Positions 52,728-62,611 of a stretch of 64,000 nucleotides of DNA are shown in pieces. A program made the translations under genes and the position numbers. How positions within the stretch are numbered: position 1 is the stretch's first letter; each line of letters begins with the position of its first letter. The notes below the pieces were generated by a model. The model was not told the DNA's origin and did no database searches. It worked only from the letters and a program-made list of their open reading frames with translations. This stretch comes from Bradyrhizobium sp. 200 (lineage in GTDB: Bacteria > Pseudomonadota > Alphaproteobacteria > Rhizobiales > Xanthobacteraceae): the NCBI RefSeq assembly GCF_023100945.1, contig NZ_CP064689.1, positions 7,546,001 through 7,610,000 on the forward strand, given 5' to 3'.

Positions 52728-55700
52728 TCATGCTACCCCTTTGCTGACGGAAGAAGTCGGCGCGACGATCGCATCAAACTGCCGCAGTAATAGCTGCTCC
52801 TCGCGCTTCACCGTCTCCACACTCGCCGTCTTGACATGACCATAGCCGCGGATCTTTCCCGGAAGCCCGGCTAACCGGATGGCCGGGACCAGCGTCGCCG
52901 GCGACAATCTCGGCAGCAGATGCTCGATCAGCATCCGGTATTCATCGATAAGTCGGCGCTCCATCCGCCGCTCTTCTGTATAGCCGAACGGATCGAGCGC
53001 CGTGCCGCGCAGGATCTTCAGGCGTGCGAGCAGCGCGAAGCAGGACATCATCCACGAACCGAAGGCGCGTTTTTGCGGCGGCGCACCTCCGGCTTTGGGC
53101 TTCGCCAACGAAGGCGGAGCCAGATGAAGCAGAAGCGTGAAGTCGCCCTCGAATTGCTGCTTCAGCACAGCGTGGAACTCGGCGCTGCAGTAGAGTCTGG
53201 CGACTTCATACTCGTCCTTGTAGGCCATCAACTTGAACAAATTGTTGGCGACCGCCCTGGTCAGCAACAGATCGTTGCCGGGAGCGACCGTCTGCTCCGC
53301 CGCCGCACATCGTTCGACGAGCGAGCGATACTTCGCCGCGTAGGTGGCGTTCTGATAGTTGACCAGGGCGGCCGCCCGTCGGTCGATCAGTGCACGCCAG
53401 TCCTCGGGCCGTATCGGAACCGGTGTTTGCGGTGCGCTTGCGAGCGAGCCGCCAGCCGCGACGACCCGACCGAAGGCGAAGGCGCGCTTGTTGGCCTCGA
53501 TCGCCACGCCGTTCAGCGCGATCGCCTGCATCAGCGCCGCCTCGCTCACCGGGATCAGCCCCTGCTGCCAAGCGTGCCCAATCAGGAACATGTTGGCGCC
53601 GGTCGTGTCGCCGAACTGTTCCTGTACCATCTGATGCACATCAAAGTCCGTCAGCCTGTCGTCGCCACAGGCAAAGCGCACCTTCTGCAACAACTCGGAC
53701 TTTCGCGGATCGAAATCCGGATTGCGGGTGAACTCCGCAGTCGAGCCGAGATGGCTGTTCGCAAGCACGCGGGTCGCGCCGTTGCGGATCGTGCCGATGC
53801 TGTCGGGGAGGCAGCCGACGATCAGATCGCCCATGATCACCCCGTCGGCCTCTCCCCAATCGATCCGCGGCTGGTTGATCGCCATGCCGCAATTGGCGAT
53901 GCGAAGATGGCACATCACCGAACCGCCCTTCTGCGCCAATGCCGTGAAGTCGAGTTCGGCGACCGCGAGGTGATCGAGATGCGCCGCCATCGCGACGATG
54001 GCGCCGACGGTAATGATGCCGCTGCCGCCGACACCGACGATAAGGAGGTTGTGCGGACGATCGTCGGGCAGCTTCAACGGCGGCCTTGGAAGCGCGTCAG
54101 CGACGCCGACCCAGTCCTTGCTTGATGTCTGAGGCTTGCGCAGCTTGCCGCCGATCACGGATACGAAGCTCGGGCAAAAGCCGTCGGCGCAGGAAAAATC
54201 CTTGTTGCAGGAGGTCTGGTCGATTGCGCGCTTCAGGCCGAGATCGGTTTCCAACGGAACGATCGACAGGCAGTTGGAAACCTTGCCACAATCGCCGCAG
54301 CCTTCGCAGACCGCGCTGTTGATGAACATGCGCTTGTCGGGATCCGGATAGGTCCCCTTCTTGCGGCGGCGGCGTTTTTCGGCCGCGCAGGTCTGGTCGT
54401 AGATCAGGACCGTGACGCCTTTGACCTCGCGCAGCTCGCGCTGTACGGAATCGAGTTCGTGACGGTCATGCACCGTCACCCCGGCATGGAGGGCAATGTC
54501 GGCATAGCGAGCGACGTCGTCGGTGGCGACCACCACCTTCTTCGCGCCTTCGCTGAGCATCTGCCGCACGATCTGCGGCACGGTGAGTTGTCCATCGACC
54601 GGCTGTCCTCCGGTCATCGCCACCGCATCATTGAACAGGATCTTGTAGGTGACGTTGTTGCCGGCGGCGATCGACTGCCGGATCGCGAGATAGCCGGAAT
54701 GGAAATAGGTGCCCTCGCCCATGTTCTGGAAGACGTGAGGCGTATTGGTGAAGGCCGCCTGCCCGACCCAGTCGACGCCTTCCGCGCCCATCTGGGTCAG
54801 GCCCGAGGTCTGCCGGTCCATCCAGCTTGCCATGTAATGACAGCCGACGCCGGCCAGCGCCACGCTTCCTTCGGGGACCTTGGTCGAAGAACTATGCGGG
54901 CAGCCCGAGCAGAAATAGGGCATGCGGCGCATGCCGTCCGCGGCGTTGCTCATGAGCGGCGGTTTCTCAAAAGCGCTCGAATTATCGCCAAAGGCAAGAT
55001 CCGGTCGCACTTTCGCCAGCCATTGCGATAGCGGCGCGAACAGGGAGGACGGGCGATGCTGGCCAAGCGCGGAGATCAGGGGCACGCTATCGAGATCGCG
55101 GCGGCCCGATACGCTTGGCCTGCGATCCGACGGCCGGTTGAACAGGATGTCCTTGATCTGGTCTTCGACCTGGCTGGTCTTCTCTTCGATGACCAGGATG
55201 TGCTTCAACCCGACCGAGAACCTTTCGAATACGGCGCGGTCGAGTGGGAAGACGAGCCCCGGCTTCCAGATTCGTATTCCCTTGTTCGCAAGAACGCCCG
55301 GCGACAGGCCAGCGTGGGAGAAAGCTTCCAGCGCGTCCTTTGCATTCTTTCCGACCGCGACGATACCGACGTCGGCACCCGGTGCATCGACCACGGTCTG
55401 GTCCAGCGGATTTGCCCGCGCAAAGGCCGAGATCGCCTCCAACCTTCGCATCATGCGGACTTCGATCGCGGGCGTCAGGAAGTCACGCGTGCTGTAGGCG
55501 AGACCATCTGCTGGAAAGCCCTCCCGCGATGGTAGTTCAAAGTGGGGCAGCGCGCCGTCGACAAAACTGCGGCTGCTTTCGACGGTTTCCGATATTGCCT
55601 TGAAGGCGACCCATGCGCCGGAAAATCGCGAGGCCGCCCATCCCCACAGGCCGAACGCAACATACTCGTCGACGCCGGCCGGATGGATGATCGGTATGCT

Positions 55701-56225
55701 CCATCCCAGCAGCGACATATCGCTCGCATTGGGAATGGAGGAGGATGTCGCGGCATGATCGTCGCCGACCACAAGCAGCACCCCGCCCTTCCCGGATGCA
55801 CCAGCGGCATGACCGTGCCGGATCGCATCGCCGGCACGGTCGACGCCGGGACCCTTGCCGTACCACAGCGCGAACACGCCATCGATTGTGCGGGCTGGGT
55901 CGTCCCCGACGCGCTGCGTGCCGGAGACGGCGGTCGCGGCGAGGTCTTCGTTCACAGCCGGCAAGAACTTGATGTCGTGCGCGGCCAGCGCCGCCTTGGC
56001 ACGCCATGCTTCGGTGTCGACGCCGGCGAGCGGCGAGCCGCGGTAGCCGCTGATGAAGCCCGCCGAGTGGATACCATCGCGCCGATCAGCGAGCCGCTGC
56101 ATCACCAGCATCCGTACCAGCGCCTGGGTGCCCGATGCAAAGACGCGGCCTTCTGCCTTGGTGATGGCGTCGTGCAAGCGATAGTCGAGATCGACGGTGG
56201 CCTGGCCGGCTTCAAGGAGTGTCAT
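52728..56225 (-). CDS. indolepyruvate ferredoxin oxidoreductase family protein, single chain
   Basis: 1165-residue TPP- and iron-sulfur-dependent 2-oxoacid oxidoreductase. The alpha-like N-terminal part binds TPP (SGYRGSPLAGVD, AVNEDLAATAVSGTQ, PNASDMSLLGWSIPI). FCSGCPHSSSTKVPEGS starts the central TPP domain, and CEGCGDCGKVSNCLS plus SCADGFCPSF supply ferredoxin-type cysteines. The C-terminal gamma-like domain begins near LLIVGVGGSGIITVGAIVAMAA. The enzyme decarboxylates aryl- or branched 2-oxo acids to acyl-CoA. It is fourth from the end of an operon with an FAD-linked oxidase and ABC transporter, supporting an aromatic or keto-acid substrate. Confidence 0.94.
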   Translation of the reverse strand: MTLLEAGQATVDLDYRLHDAITKAEGRVFASGTQALVRMLVMQRLADRRDGIHSAGFISGYRGSPLAGVDTEAWRAKAALAAHDIKFLPAVNEDLAATAVSGTQRVGDDPARTIDGVFALWYGKGPGVDRAGDAIRHGHAAGASGKGGVLLVVGDDHAATSSSIPNASDMSLLGWSIPIIHPAGVDEYVAFGLWGWAASRFSGAWVAFKAISETVESSRSFVDGALPHFELPSREGFPADGLAYSTRDFLTPAIEVRMMRRLEAISAFARANPLDQTVVDAPGADVGIVAVGKNAKDALEAFSHAGLSPGVLANKGIRIWKPGLVFPLDRAVFERFSVGLKHILVIEEKTSQVEDQIKDILFNRPSDRRPSVSGRRDLDSVPLISALGQHRPSSLFAPLSQWLAKVRPDLAFGDNSSAFEKPPLMSNAADGMRRMPYFCSGCPHSSSTKVPEGSVALAGVGCHYMASWMDRQTSGLTQMGAEGVDWVGQAAFTNTPHVFQNMGEGTYFHSGYLAIRQSIAAGNNVTYKILFNDAVAMTGGQPVDGQLTVPQIVRQMLSEGAKKVVVATDDVARYADIALHAGVTVHDRHELDSVQRELREVKGVTVLIYDQTCAAEKRRRRKKGTYPDPDKRMFINSAVCEGCGDCGKVSNCLSIVPLETDLGLKRAIDQTSCNKDFSCADGFCPSFVSVIGGKLRKPQTSSKDWVGVADALPRPPLKLPDDRPHNLLIVGVGGSGIITVGAIVAMAAHLDHLAVAELDFTALAQKGGSVMCHLRIANCGMAINQPRIDWGEADGVIMGDLIVGCLPDSIGTIRNGATRVLANSHLGSTAEFTRNPDFDPRKSELLQKVRFACGDDRLTDFDVHQMVQEQFGDTTGANMFLIGHAWQQGLIPVSEAALMQAIALNGVAIEANKRAFAFGRVVAAGGSLASAPQTPVPIRPEDWRALIDRRAAALVNYQNATYAAKYRSLVERCAAAEQTVAPGNDLLLTRAVANNLFKLMAYKDEYEVARLYCSAEFHAVLKQQFEGDFTLLLHLAPPSLAKPKAGGAPPQKRAFGSWMMSCFALLARLKILRGTALDPFGYTEERRMERRLIDEYRMLIEHLLPRLSPATLVPAIRLAGLPGKIRGYGHVKTASVETVKREEQLLLRQFDAIVAPTSSVSKGVA

Positions 56226-56266
56226 GGCATCTGCTTTTCTTGTGGTTGTTCACTTGCCTAACGATG

Positions 56267-57664
56267 TCACACATAGGGCTGATAGGCGTCGAGACGAAGG
56301 ATCTTGCCGGGGTTCATGACGTTCCTGGGATCGAGCGCTCGCTTGAGCGCGGCAAGCGTCATCATGCCGGGGCCGCGTTCATCAGCGAGATATCCCATCT
56401 TACCAGTGCCGATGCCGTGTTCACCGGTGCATGTGCCGCCGACCTCATGCGCGCGCGACACGAGGCGGGCACTCAATTCCGCAATCCGCGCCTGCTCGTT
56501 CCGATCCGCGGGGTCAACGAGCACGCAGAGATGGAAATTGCCGTCGCCGATGTGGCCGCAGAGGGGCGCCATCAGGCCGAGTTCGGCGACATCCTGCTGG
56601 GCCCGCGCGATCACATCGGGCAATTGCGAGATCGGTACGCAAAGGTCGGTCGGCACCCCCTGCGATCCCGGGCGCAGGGCCAGCGCCGCCCACCAGATAT
56701 CGTGGCGTGCCTGCCAGAGCCTTGTCCGCTCCTCGGTTGCGGTCGCCCAGCGCAATTCGCCGCCCTCGAATTCCTTGGTGAGTTCCGTCATCAAGCCCAC
56801 CTGCTCGTCGACCGCGCGATCGGTGCCATGGAATTCCAGGAACAGCGTCGGGCTGACGGCGAGTTCGAGCTTCGAATATCGGTTGCAGGCTTCGACCTGC
56901 AGCGCATCAAGCAGTTCAGCCCGCGCCAATGGAATTCCGCTTTGCAGCGCGGCGACCACACTTTCGACTGCCGCCCGCACGGTCGGAAACGCACAGACCG
57001 CGACGGCGATGCGCTGGGGGATCGCCGCCAAACGGAGCGTCACTTCGGTGATGACGCCAAGCGTTCCCTCGGCGCCGACGAACAGGCGGGTCAGGTCGTA
57101 GCCCGCCGACGATTTGCGCGCGCGGGTGCCGGTCTCGATCACCTGCCCGTCGGCCAGGACGACCGAAAGTGACATCACGAGCTCCCGCATCGTGCCGTAG
57201 CGCACCGCGTTGGTGCCCGACGCGCGTGTCGAAGCCATGCCACCGATCGATGCGTCCGCCCCGGGGTCGACCGGAAAGAACAGTCCGGTGTCCCGCAGCG
57301 AGACGTTCAGTGCCTTGCGGGTGACGCCGGCCTGCACCGTACAATCCAGGTCGTCGGCGGAGACTCGCAGGACGCGGTTCATGCCGGAAAGATCGATGGT
57401 GAGGCCACCCTGCTCGGCGCTGATTTGTCCTTCTGTGGAAGTGCCGGTACCGAACGGAATGACGGGGCATCGATATTCGTGGCAGATCCTGACTGCATCA
57501 ACGACGTCTTCGGTCGCGCCGGCGAACAGGACGGCGTCCGGCGCGGTGGTTCGGTGTGCGGTGACGCCGCTGGCATGATGTGCGCGAACGGCATCAGCCG
57601 TGGAGATCCTGTCCCCGAAGCGCTCGCGAAGCCGGTCGATCGCCTCCATAGTTCGGCGCGTCAT
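56267..57664 (-). CDS. FAD-binding oxidase, GlcD/D-lactate dehydrogenase type
   Basis: 465-residue 2-hydroxyacid dehydrogenase of the VAO/PCMH family. The FAD-binding part has PVIPFGTGTSTEGQ, TVQAGVTRKALN and GADASIGGMASTRASGTNAVRYGTM as shorter blocks; the C-terminal part contains CGHIGDGNFH and GTCTGEHGIGTGKM, the FAD-oxidase C signature of GlcD and D-lactate dehydrogenases. The ATG at 57664 overlaps the stop of the ATPase-gene frame (ATGA). It probably oxidises a 2-hydroxy acid to the 2-oxo acid used by the neighbouring oxidoreductase. Confidence 0.92.
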   Translation of the reverse strand: MTRRTMEAIDRLRERFGDRISTADAVRAHHASGVTAHRTTAPDAVLFAGATEDVVDAVRICHEYRCPVIPFGTGTSTEGQISAEQGGLTIDLSGMNRVLRVSADDLDCTVQAGVTRKALNVSLRDTGLFFPVDPGADASIGGMASTRASGTNAVRYGTMRELVMSLSVVLADGQVIETGTRARKSSAGYDLTRLFVGAEGTLGVITEVTLRLAAIPQRIAVAVCAFPTVRAAVESVVAALQSGIPLARAELLDALQVEACNRYSKLELAVSPTLFLEFHGTDRAVDEQVGLMTELTKEFEGGELRWATATEERTRLWQARHDIWWAALALRPGSQGVPTDLCVPISQLPDVIARAQQDVAELGLMAPLCGHIGDGNFHLCVLVDPADRNEQARIAELSARLVSRAHEVGGTCTGEHGIGTGKMGYLADERGPGMMTLAALKRALDPRNVMNPGKILRLDAYQPYV

Positions 57665-58428
57665 CCAACCCTCCCCGATTGAAGCTGACGGCGATCGGAG
57701 GCGGGCGCCATCGATCCCCCGAGATAGGCCTCGATCACCCGGGGGTCGGCGGCGATATCGCTGGCCTTGCCGTGCAGGCGCACGGCGCCGTTCTCCAGCA
57801 CGTAAGCGCGGTCGGATACGCGCAAGGCCGCGCGGGCGTTCTGTTCGATCAGGAGGACCGAGACGCCTTCGTCCCGCAGCCGCTCAATGACGCGGAACAT
57901 TTCCGCGACGATCAGCGGTGCGAGCCCGAGGCTCGGCTCGTCGAGCATCAAGAAGCGCGGACGCAGCATCAGCGCCCGCCCCAGCGCCAGCATCTGGCGC
58001 TCGCCGCCGCTCAACGTATCGGCCCTCTGGTCGCGACGCTCGGCGAGGCGCGGAAACAGCCTGAATATCTCGTCGAGCCGAACCGCCATGTCGAAATCCC
58101 GCCCGCCGCGCGCGGTAAAAGCCCCGAGCCTGAGATTATCGAACACGGTCATCGGTCCGAACAGGTCGCGCGTCTCGGGCACCAGGGAAATCCGTGCGCG
58201 AACCCGGGCCTCGGTCGAGCGCGCGGCTTGCGGCCATGCCGGAAATGCCAACCGCCCATCGAACGGCACGAGACCCATCACCGCGTTCACCAGCGAGGTC
58301 TTGCCGGCGCCGTTCGGGCCGATCACCGCCGTCACCTCGCCAGCATGAGCCTGCAGCGAGACATCGTTCACGGCGATCAATCGGTCGTAGCGAACGGTGA
58401 AACGCTCGATTTCGAGCAATACCGTCAT
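57661..58428 (-). CDS. ABC transporter ATP-binding protein, LivF type
   Basis: 255-residue ATPase of the branched-chain amino-acid/amide (HAAT) transporter family. Walker A GPNGAGKTS near 36-44, signature LSGGERQMLALGRALML and Walker B RFLMLDEPSLGLAP. Overlaps of ATGA with both neighbours indicate coupled translation. It is the second ATPase of the transporter beside that in the LivM-LivG fusion. Confidence 0.94.
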   Translation of the reverse strand: MTVLLEIERFTVRYDRLIAVNDVSLQAHAGEVTAVIGPNGAGKTSLVNAVMGLVPFDGRLAFPAWPQAARSTEARVRARISLVPETRDLFGPMTVFDNLRLGAFTARGGRDFDMAVRLDEIFRLFPRLAERRDQRADTLSGGERQMLALGRALMLRPRFLMLDEPSLGLAPLIVAEMFRVIERLRDEGVSVLLIEQNARAALRVSDRAYVLENGAVRLHGKASDIAADPRVIEAYLGGSMAPASDRRQLQSGRVG

Positions 58429-60197
58429 GCCGCCACCCCGAGATAGGCTTCCTGCACCTCGCCATCGGAGCGAACCTCATCCGGCCGGCCAAAAGCGATA
58501 CGGCGGCCGAAATTCATCACCATCAGCCGGTCGGCAAGGCGGAACACGAAATCCATGTCGTGCTCGACCAGGATGATGGCGAGCCCCTCGGTGCGCAAAC
58601 TGTTCAGGAGATCGGCGAGAACGGCCTTTTCGTTGACGCGCAGCCCGGCCGCGGGCTCATCGAGCAGCAGCAGGACCGGATCCGCCGCCAGCGCGCGGGC
58701 GATCTCGAGGATGCGCTGATGGCCGAGCGAGAGATTGCCGGCGAGCTCATTGGCCTTGTCGGCGAGACCGACGCGCTCGAGCAGATGCTGCGCCCAACCC
58801 AGCAATTGCTGCTCCTCCATGCGGTCGAGCCGGAACGAATTAGCTACCCACCCGCAACGGCCGAGATGGGTCGCGCCGATCGCGACGTTCTCCAGCGCCG
58901 TCATGTCCCGCACCAGGGCGGCGTGCTGGAAAGTCCGCGACATGCCACGCAGGCACATACCCCGCGCGCTCGCCCGGGAAAGTGGTTGGCCCAGGAAACT
59001 CAGTTCGCCCTTGCTTCGAGGCAGCGCGCCGCTGATCAGGTTGAACAGCGTGGTCTTGCCGGCGCCGTTCGGCCCGAGGATGCCGAGTATCTCGCCGCTC
59101 TTGACGTCGAAGCTGACATCGTCGACCGCCACCAGGCCGCCGAAGGTTCGCTGCAAGTGGCTTGCCGACAGCACGGTCAGGCCATGCTCCGGCTTGACGC
59201 GCCGGTGCGGCAGGACGGCGGCGGCGACCGACGCCGTTGGCGCAGCCTGCGGCGCCAGTTTTTGCGCCAGATAGGGCCAGAGGCCCTTGCGCGCCCTTTG
59301 CAACACGATGATCATGATTGCCGCAAAGAACAGCATCTCCAGCCGTGTCGTGGGACCGAATACCAGCTTCAGCACATCCTGAAGCTCGTGCTTGATGATG
59401 GTCACCAGCCCCGCCCCGAGCAGCGCGCCCCAGAGCTGCCCGCTGCCGCCGATCACGGTCATGAAGAGATAGTCGATACTGGCGTTGAGCCCGAACGGCG
59501 TCGGGTTGAGGAAGCGTTGCACATGCGCATAGAGCCAGCCGGCGATCGCGCCGATGACCGCCGCGACAATAAAGGCCAGCAGCCGATAACGCTGCGCATC
59601 GGCACCGAAGGTCTCGGCGATCGCAGGTCCGGTTTGCAGTGAACGCAGGATCCGGCCGGTCCGGGAGTCAACGAGCTGGCGGCACCAGGCCATCACCAGG
59701 GCCAGCGCGATCAGCACCAGATAGTAGGTCTGCCGCTCGCCACGCAATTCAACACCACCAACCGAGACCGGCGGAATACCGGTCAGTCCATTGAACCGCC
59801 CGAGCAGTTCGGAATTGCCGACCAGGAAGTAGAAGCTGATGCCGAAGCAAAGCGTCGACAGCGCCAGATAATGACCGCTCATGCGCACCGTGATCGCGCC
59901 GATCAGCGCGGCCGCGAAGCCCGCCGCGACGATGGCGCCGGCGAGGCCGAGCCAAGGCGACAGCTCTAGTTGCGCGGATAGGTAGCCCGAGACATAGGCG
60001 CCAAGGCCGACAAAGGCGGCATGGCCGAACGACACCATGCCGACGATGCCGGTCATCAGAACCAGACCGATACAGGCAACCGCCGCGATCATCACATAGG
60101 TGATCACCGTGACCTGATAGGCCGGCAACAACAACGGCAACAGAGCGGCGGCAAGCAACGCGATCAACGGCGCGAAAACGATGAGTCGGCGGGTCAT
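58425..60197 (-). CDS. ABC transporter permease-ATPase fusion (LivM-LivG type)
   Basis: 590-residue protein joining a LivM-like permease (about 1-325, with GLVLMTGIVGMVSFGHAAFVGLGAYVSGY and TVIGGSGQLWGALLGAGLVT) to a LivG-like ATPase (about 345-590, with GPNGAGKTTLFNLISG, LSLGHQRILEIARALA and LLLLDEPAAGL). The fusion guarantees one-to-one stoichiometry. It overlaps the LivH-type gene by ATGA. Substrates of this family range from branched amino acids to aromatic acids and urea. Confidence 0.94.
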   Translation of the reverse strand: MTRRLIVFAPLIALLAAALLPLLLPAYQVTVITYVMIAAVACIGLVLMTGIVGMVSFGHAAFVGLGAYVSGYLSAQLELSPWLGLAGAIVAAGFAAALIGAITVRMSGHYLALSTLCFGISFYFLVGNSELLGRFNGLTGIPPVSVGGVELRGERQTYYLVLIALALVMAWCRQLVDSRTGRILRSLQTGPAIAETFGADAQRYRLLAFIVAAVIGAIAGWLYAHVQRFLNPTPFGLNASIDYLFMTVIGGSGQLWGALLGAGLVTIIKHELQDVLKLVFGPTTRLEMLFFAAIMIIVLQRARKGLWPYLAQKLAPQAAPTASVAAAVLPHRRVKPEHGLTVLSASHLQRTFGGLVAVDDVSFDVKSGEILGILGPNGAGKTTLFNLISGALPRSKGELSFLGQPLSRASARGMCLRGMSRTFQHAALVRDMTALENVAIGATHLGRCGWVANSFRLDRMEEQQLLGWAQHLLERVGLADKANELAGNLSLGHQRILEIARALAADPVLLLLDEPAAGLRVNEKAVLADLLNSLRTEGLAIILVEHDMDFVFRLADRLMVMNFGRRIAFGRPDEVRSDGEVQEAYLGVAA

Positions 60198-61234
60198 TCG
60201 AGGCCCTCCTCTGCCGACAGCGACGAGACCGATCGCCAGAACAACACGGGAATGATCAGCAGGAAGACGATGACGTCGCGATAGGCGCTGGCCCAGAACG
60301 ACGCAAAGGCCTCCACCGCACCGACCAATAGGGCGCCCGCCGCGGCGAGCGGATAGACAGCCATGCCGCCGACGATCGCACCGACAAAACCCTTCAGGCC
60401 GAGCATGAAGCCTGAATCATAGTAAAGCGTCGTGGTCGGGCCGATCAGGAGGCCGGAGATCGCGGCCGCTAACCCCGCCATAATGAACACGGTGCGGCCC
60501 GCCGCTTCCGTGCTGATCCCGACGATCTCGGCGCCACGCCGATTATAGGCCGTTGCCAGCAGCGCTCGCCCTCGCAGCGACAGGCGAAAGAAAAGGTACA
60601 AACCAACGACGACCATAACGCTGCTGACGATTATGCCGGCCGCCTGTTGGGTGACGATCACACCGAAGATCGAGAAAGGCTGGCCGGAAAAGCCTTCCGT
60701 ACGAACACCTTCCGGTCCGAACAAATGAAGGCCGATGCTGTTCAGTCCAAGATGCGTAGCGACGGCCGCCATCAGCAGCACCAGCGGTGAGGATGCCGCG
60801 AGTGGCTGAAAGACGATGCGATAGATGATCGGGCCGAGACAGCTGATGAGCGCACAGCTCACCGCCATCTTCCAGGGCAGCGGCGCCGTTTTGGGAACCA
60901 GGAATACCGCAACAAGCGCGATGAGCGCGGGAAATGCCCCGAACCGCAACAGCGACCGGATGATGCGGGCGCGATCACGTTGCGCCGCAGCTTCCCTCAA
61001 CTCAAGCAGCAATGCGGCAGCGGCTCCGAACACCAGAATCCACACCGTTCGCGGGACATTGCCGGTTTCGAATGCGGACAGGGTCAGCGCGGTGAAGGCG
61101 ACAAGATCGCCCTGGGGGACGAAGATCACGCGGGTCACCGAGAATACCAAGACGAGTACCGTCGCCAGCAGGACGTAGACCGCCCCGTTGACGATTCCAT
61201 CCTGCAACAGGATCAGCGCAACGTCAGTTGTCAT
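60194..61234 (-). CDS. branched-chain-type ABC transporter permease, LivH type
   Basis: 346-residue integral membrane permease. It has LLQDGIVNGAVYVLLATVLVLVFSVTRVIFVPQGDLVAFTALTL in the N-terminal part, the conserved AYNRRGAEIVGIST cytoplasmic loop, and GLKGFVGAIVGGMAVYPLAAAGALLVGAVEAFASFW near the end, as shorter blocks. It is longer than usual LivH (about 290 residues) because of an extra stretch after the first helices (about 85-140). The second gene of the operon, 40 bases after the binding-protein gene. Confidence 0.93.
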   Translation of the reverse strand: MTTDVALILLQDGIVNGAVYVLLATVLVLVFSVTRVIFVPQGDLVAFTALTLSAFETGNVPRTVWILVFGAAAALLLELREAAAQRDRARIIRSLLRFGAFPALIALVAVFLVPKTAPLPWKMAVSCALISCLGPIIYRIVFQPLAASSPLVLLMAAVATHLGLNSIGLHLFGPEGVRTEGFSGQPFSIFGVIVTQQAAGIIVSSVMVVVGLYLFFRLSLRGRALLATAYNRRGAEIVGISTEAAGRTVFIMAGLAAAISGLLIGPTTTLYYDSGFMLGLKGFVGAIVGGMAVYPLAAAGALLVGAVEAFASFWASAYRDVIVFLLIIPVLFWRSVSSLSAEEGLE

Positions 61235-61274
61235 TGGCAGTCATCCAGTAATGATTGCTTGTAGACCCTCTGCG

Positions 61275-62420
61275 TCACTGCACCAGCCGCCATCCGCCGT
61301 CGACGATCTGTGTCATCACGCGCGAGCGGCCGTCGAGCCCGAGATGGTCTGATGGCGACATGTTGTAGACGCCATTCGGTCCCGCCACGTCCTTGACGTT
61401 CTCAATTGCATCACGCAGCGCGACGCGAAATTCCTCGGTGCCTGGTTTGGCGATGTCGGAAGCAACCGCGATGGCCTTGTTCAGTATCAGCTGCGCGTCC
61501 CAGAGGTACGCGGCAAAGGTTGAGCGTGCTCCCGCACCGGGAATGGCCTCGTAGCGCTTTACGAAATCGAGACCGGCGGCCTTGGCGGGGTGACCGTCAG
61601 GCAATTGCTCGGCGACCAGCACCGGACCGGCCGGCACGAATGTCCCTTCCAACGCCTTGCCGCCGACACGGAGGAAGTCGTTATTCGCGACCCCATGCGT
61701 CTGGTAAACGAGGCCCTTGAAGCCTCGCTCGACCAGTGTCGTCTGCGGCAACGCTGCCGGCGTGCCGGAAGCCGCGATGAAGACGGCGTCGGGATTTTGC
61801 GCCGTGATTTTCAGGATCTGGCCGAGCACGCTGTTGTCTGTCCGCTGATAGCGTTCCGACGCGACGACCTTGATGCCCGCGCCCTCGGCAAGGGCGATCA
61901 TCACCTTGATCCAGCCCTCGCCATAGGCGTCGCTGAAACCGATCAGACCGACCGTTTTGATGTTCTTGCGTTTCATGTGTTCCAGCACGATCGAGGCCAT
62001 CTGGGCATCGCTCTGCGGCGTCTTGAACACCCAGCGCCGCTTGTCGACGGTCGGCTCAACAATGGTTGCCGAGCCGGCAAGGCTGATCATCGGCGTCTTG
62101 TTTTCAGAGACGACGTCGAGCAAGGCCAGCGAGTTCGGGGTCAAGCTCGGGCCGATGATCGCATCGACGCCCTCTTCCGTGATCAACTTGCGCGCATTCG
62201 TCACCGTGGTCGAGGTATCGGAGGCGTCGTCGAGCAGGATGTAACGCACATCCTGTCCTCCCAGCTTCGACGGCAGAATCGAAACCGTGCGCTGCTGCGT
62301 AATCCCCACCGAGGCGGCCGGTCCGGTGGCCGACACGATGACGCCGATTTTCACTTCGGCCCGTGCTGGCGGCGCGATGAACGCCGCGGCTGCAATCAAT
62401 GCTGTAACCAGTCTCTTCAT
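61275..62420 (-). CDS. ABC transporter substrate-binding protein, LivK type
   Basis: 381-residue periplasmic binding protein. Signal peptide about 1-21 (LIAAAAFIAPPARA-EV), then VKIGVIVSATGPAASVGI and LLDDASDTSTTVTNARKLITEEGVDAIIGPSLTPNSLA, characteristic of type I periplasmic proteins (peripla_BP_6). LVYQTHGVANNDFLRVGGKALEGTF and the C-terminal NGVYNMSPSDHLGLDGRSRVM fit aromatic- or branched-substrate receptors. It is first in the operon and divergent from the CoA ligase gene. Confidence 0.93.
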   Translation of the reverse strand: MKRLVTALIAAAAFIAPPARAEVKIGVIVSATGPAASVGITQQRTVSILPSKLGGQDVRYILLDDASDTSTTVTNARKLITEEGVDAIIGPSLTPNSLALLDVVSENKTPMISLAGSATIVEPTVDKRRWVFKTPQSDAQMASIVLEHMKRKNIKTVGLIGFSDAYGEGWIKVMIALAEGAGIKVVASERYQRTDNSVLGQILKITAQNPDAVFIAASGTPAALPQTTLVERGFKGLVYQTHGVANNDFLRVGGKALEGTFVPAGPVLVAEQLPDGHPAKAAGLDFVKRYEAIPGAGARSTFAAYLWDAQLILNKAIAVASDIAKPGTEEFRVALRDAIENVKDVAGPNGVYNMSPSDHLGLDGRSRVMTQIVDGGWRLVQ

Positions 62421-62512
62421 TGAGTCCTCCCGAAATCTTCACGGTGTGTGTCTAGGCGTCTCATTCAAGTGCGACGCTTGGGAGGGACAGCCCCCTCCAT
62501 CTTTCCTATTTA

Positions 62513-62536
62513 CTTAGACCAAACGTTCGGACTAAG
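62513..62536. promoter_or_regulatory. 24-bp palindromic operator candidate
   Basis: The sequence fits CTTAGnCCnAACGTTnGGnCTAAG, so 20 of 24 bases are symmetric around AACGTT. It lies between the divergent liv-type operon and the PaaK-type ligase gene. The length and the CC..AACGTT..GG core resemble operators of TetR/FadR-like regulators of CoA-thioester pathways, which makes a TetR protein outside the window a candidate. Confidence 0.65.
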
Positions 62537-62611
62537 AAAGACAAAAATGCGAATGCGTCGCGGTTTCGACATTTTCGGGATCGTCAGACCGCTGTGCCCG
62601 GGGAGGATTCA

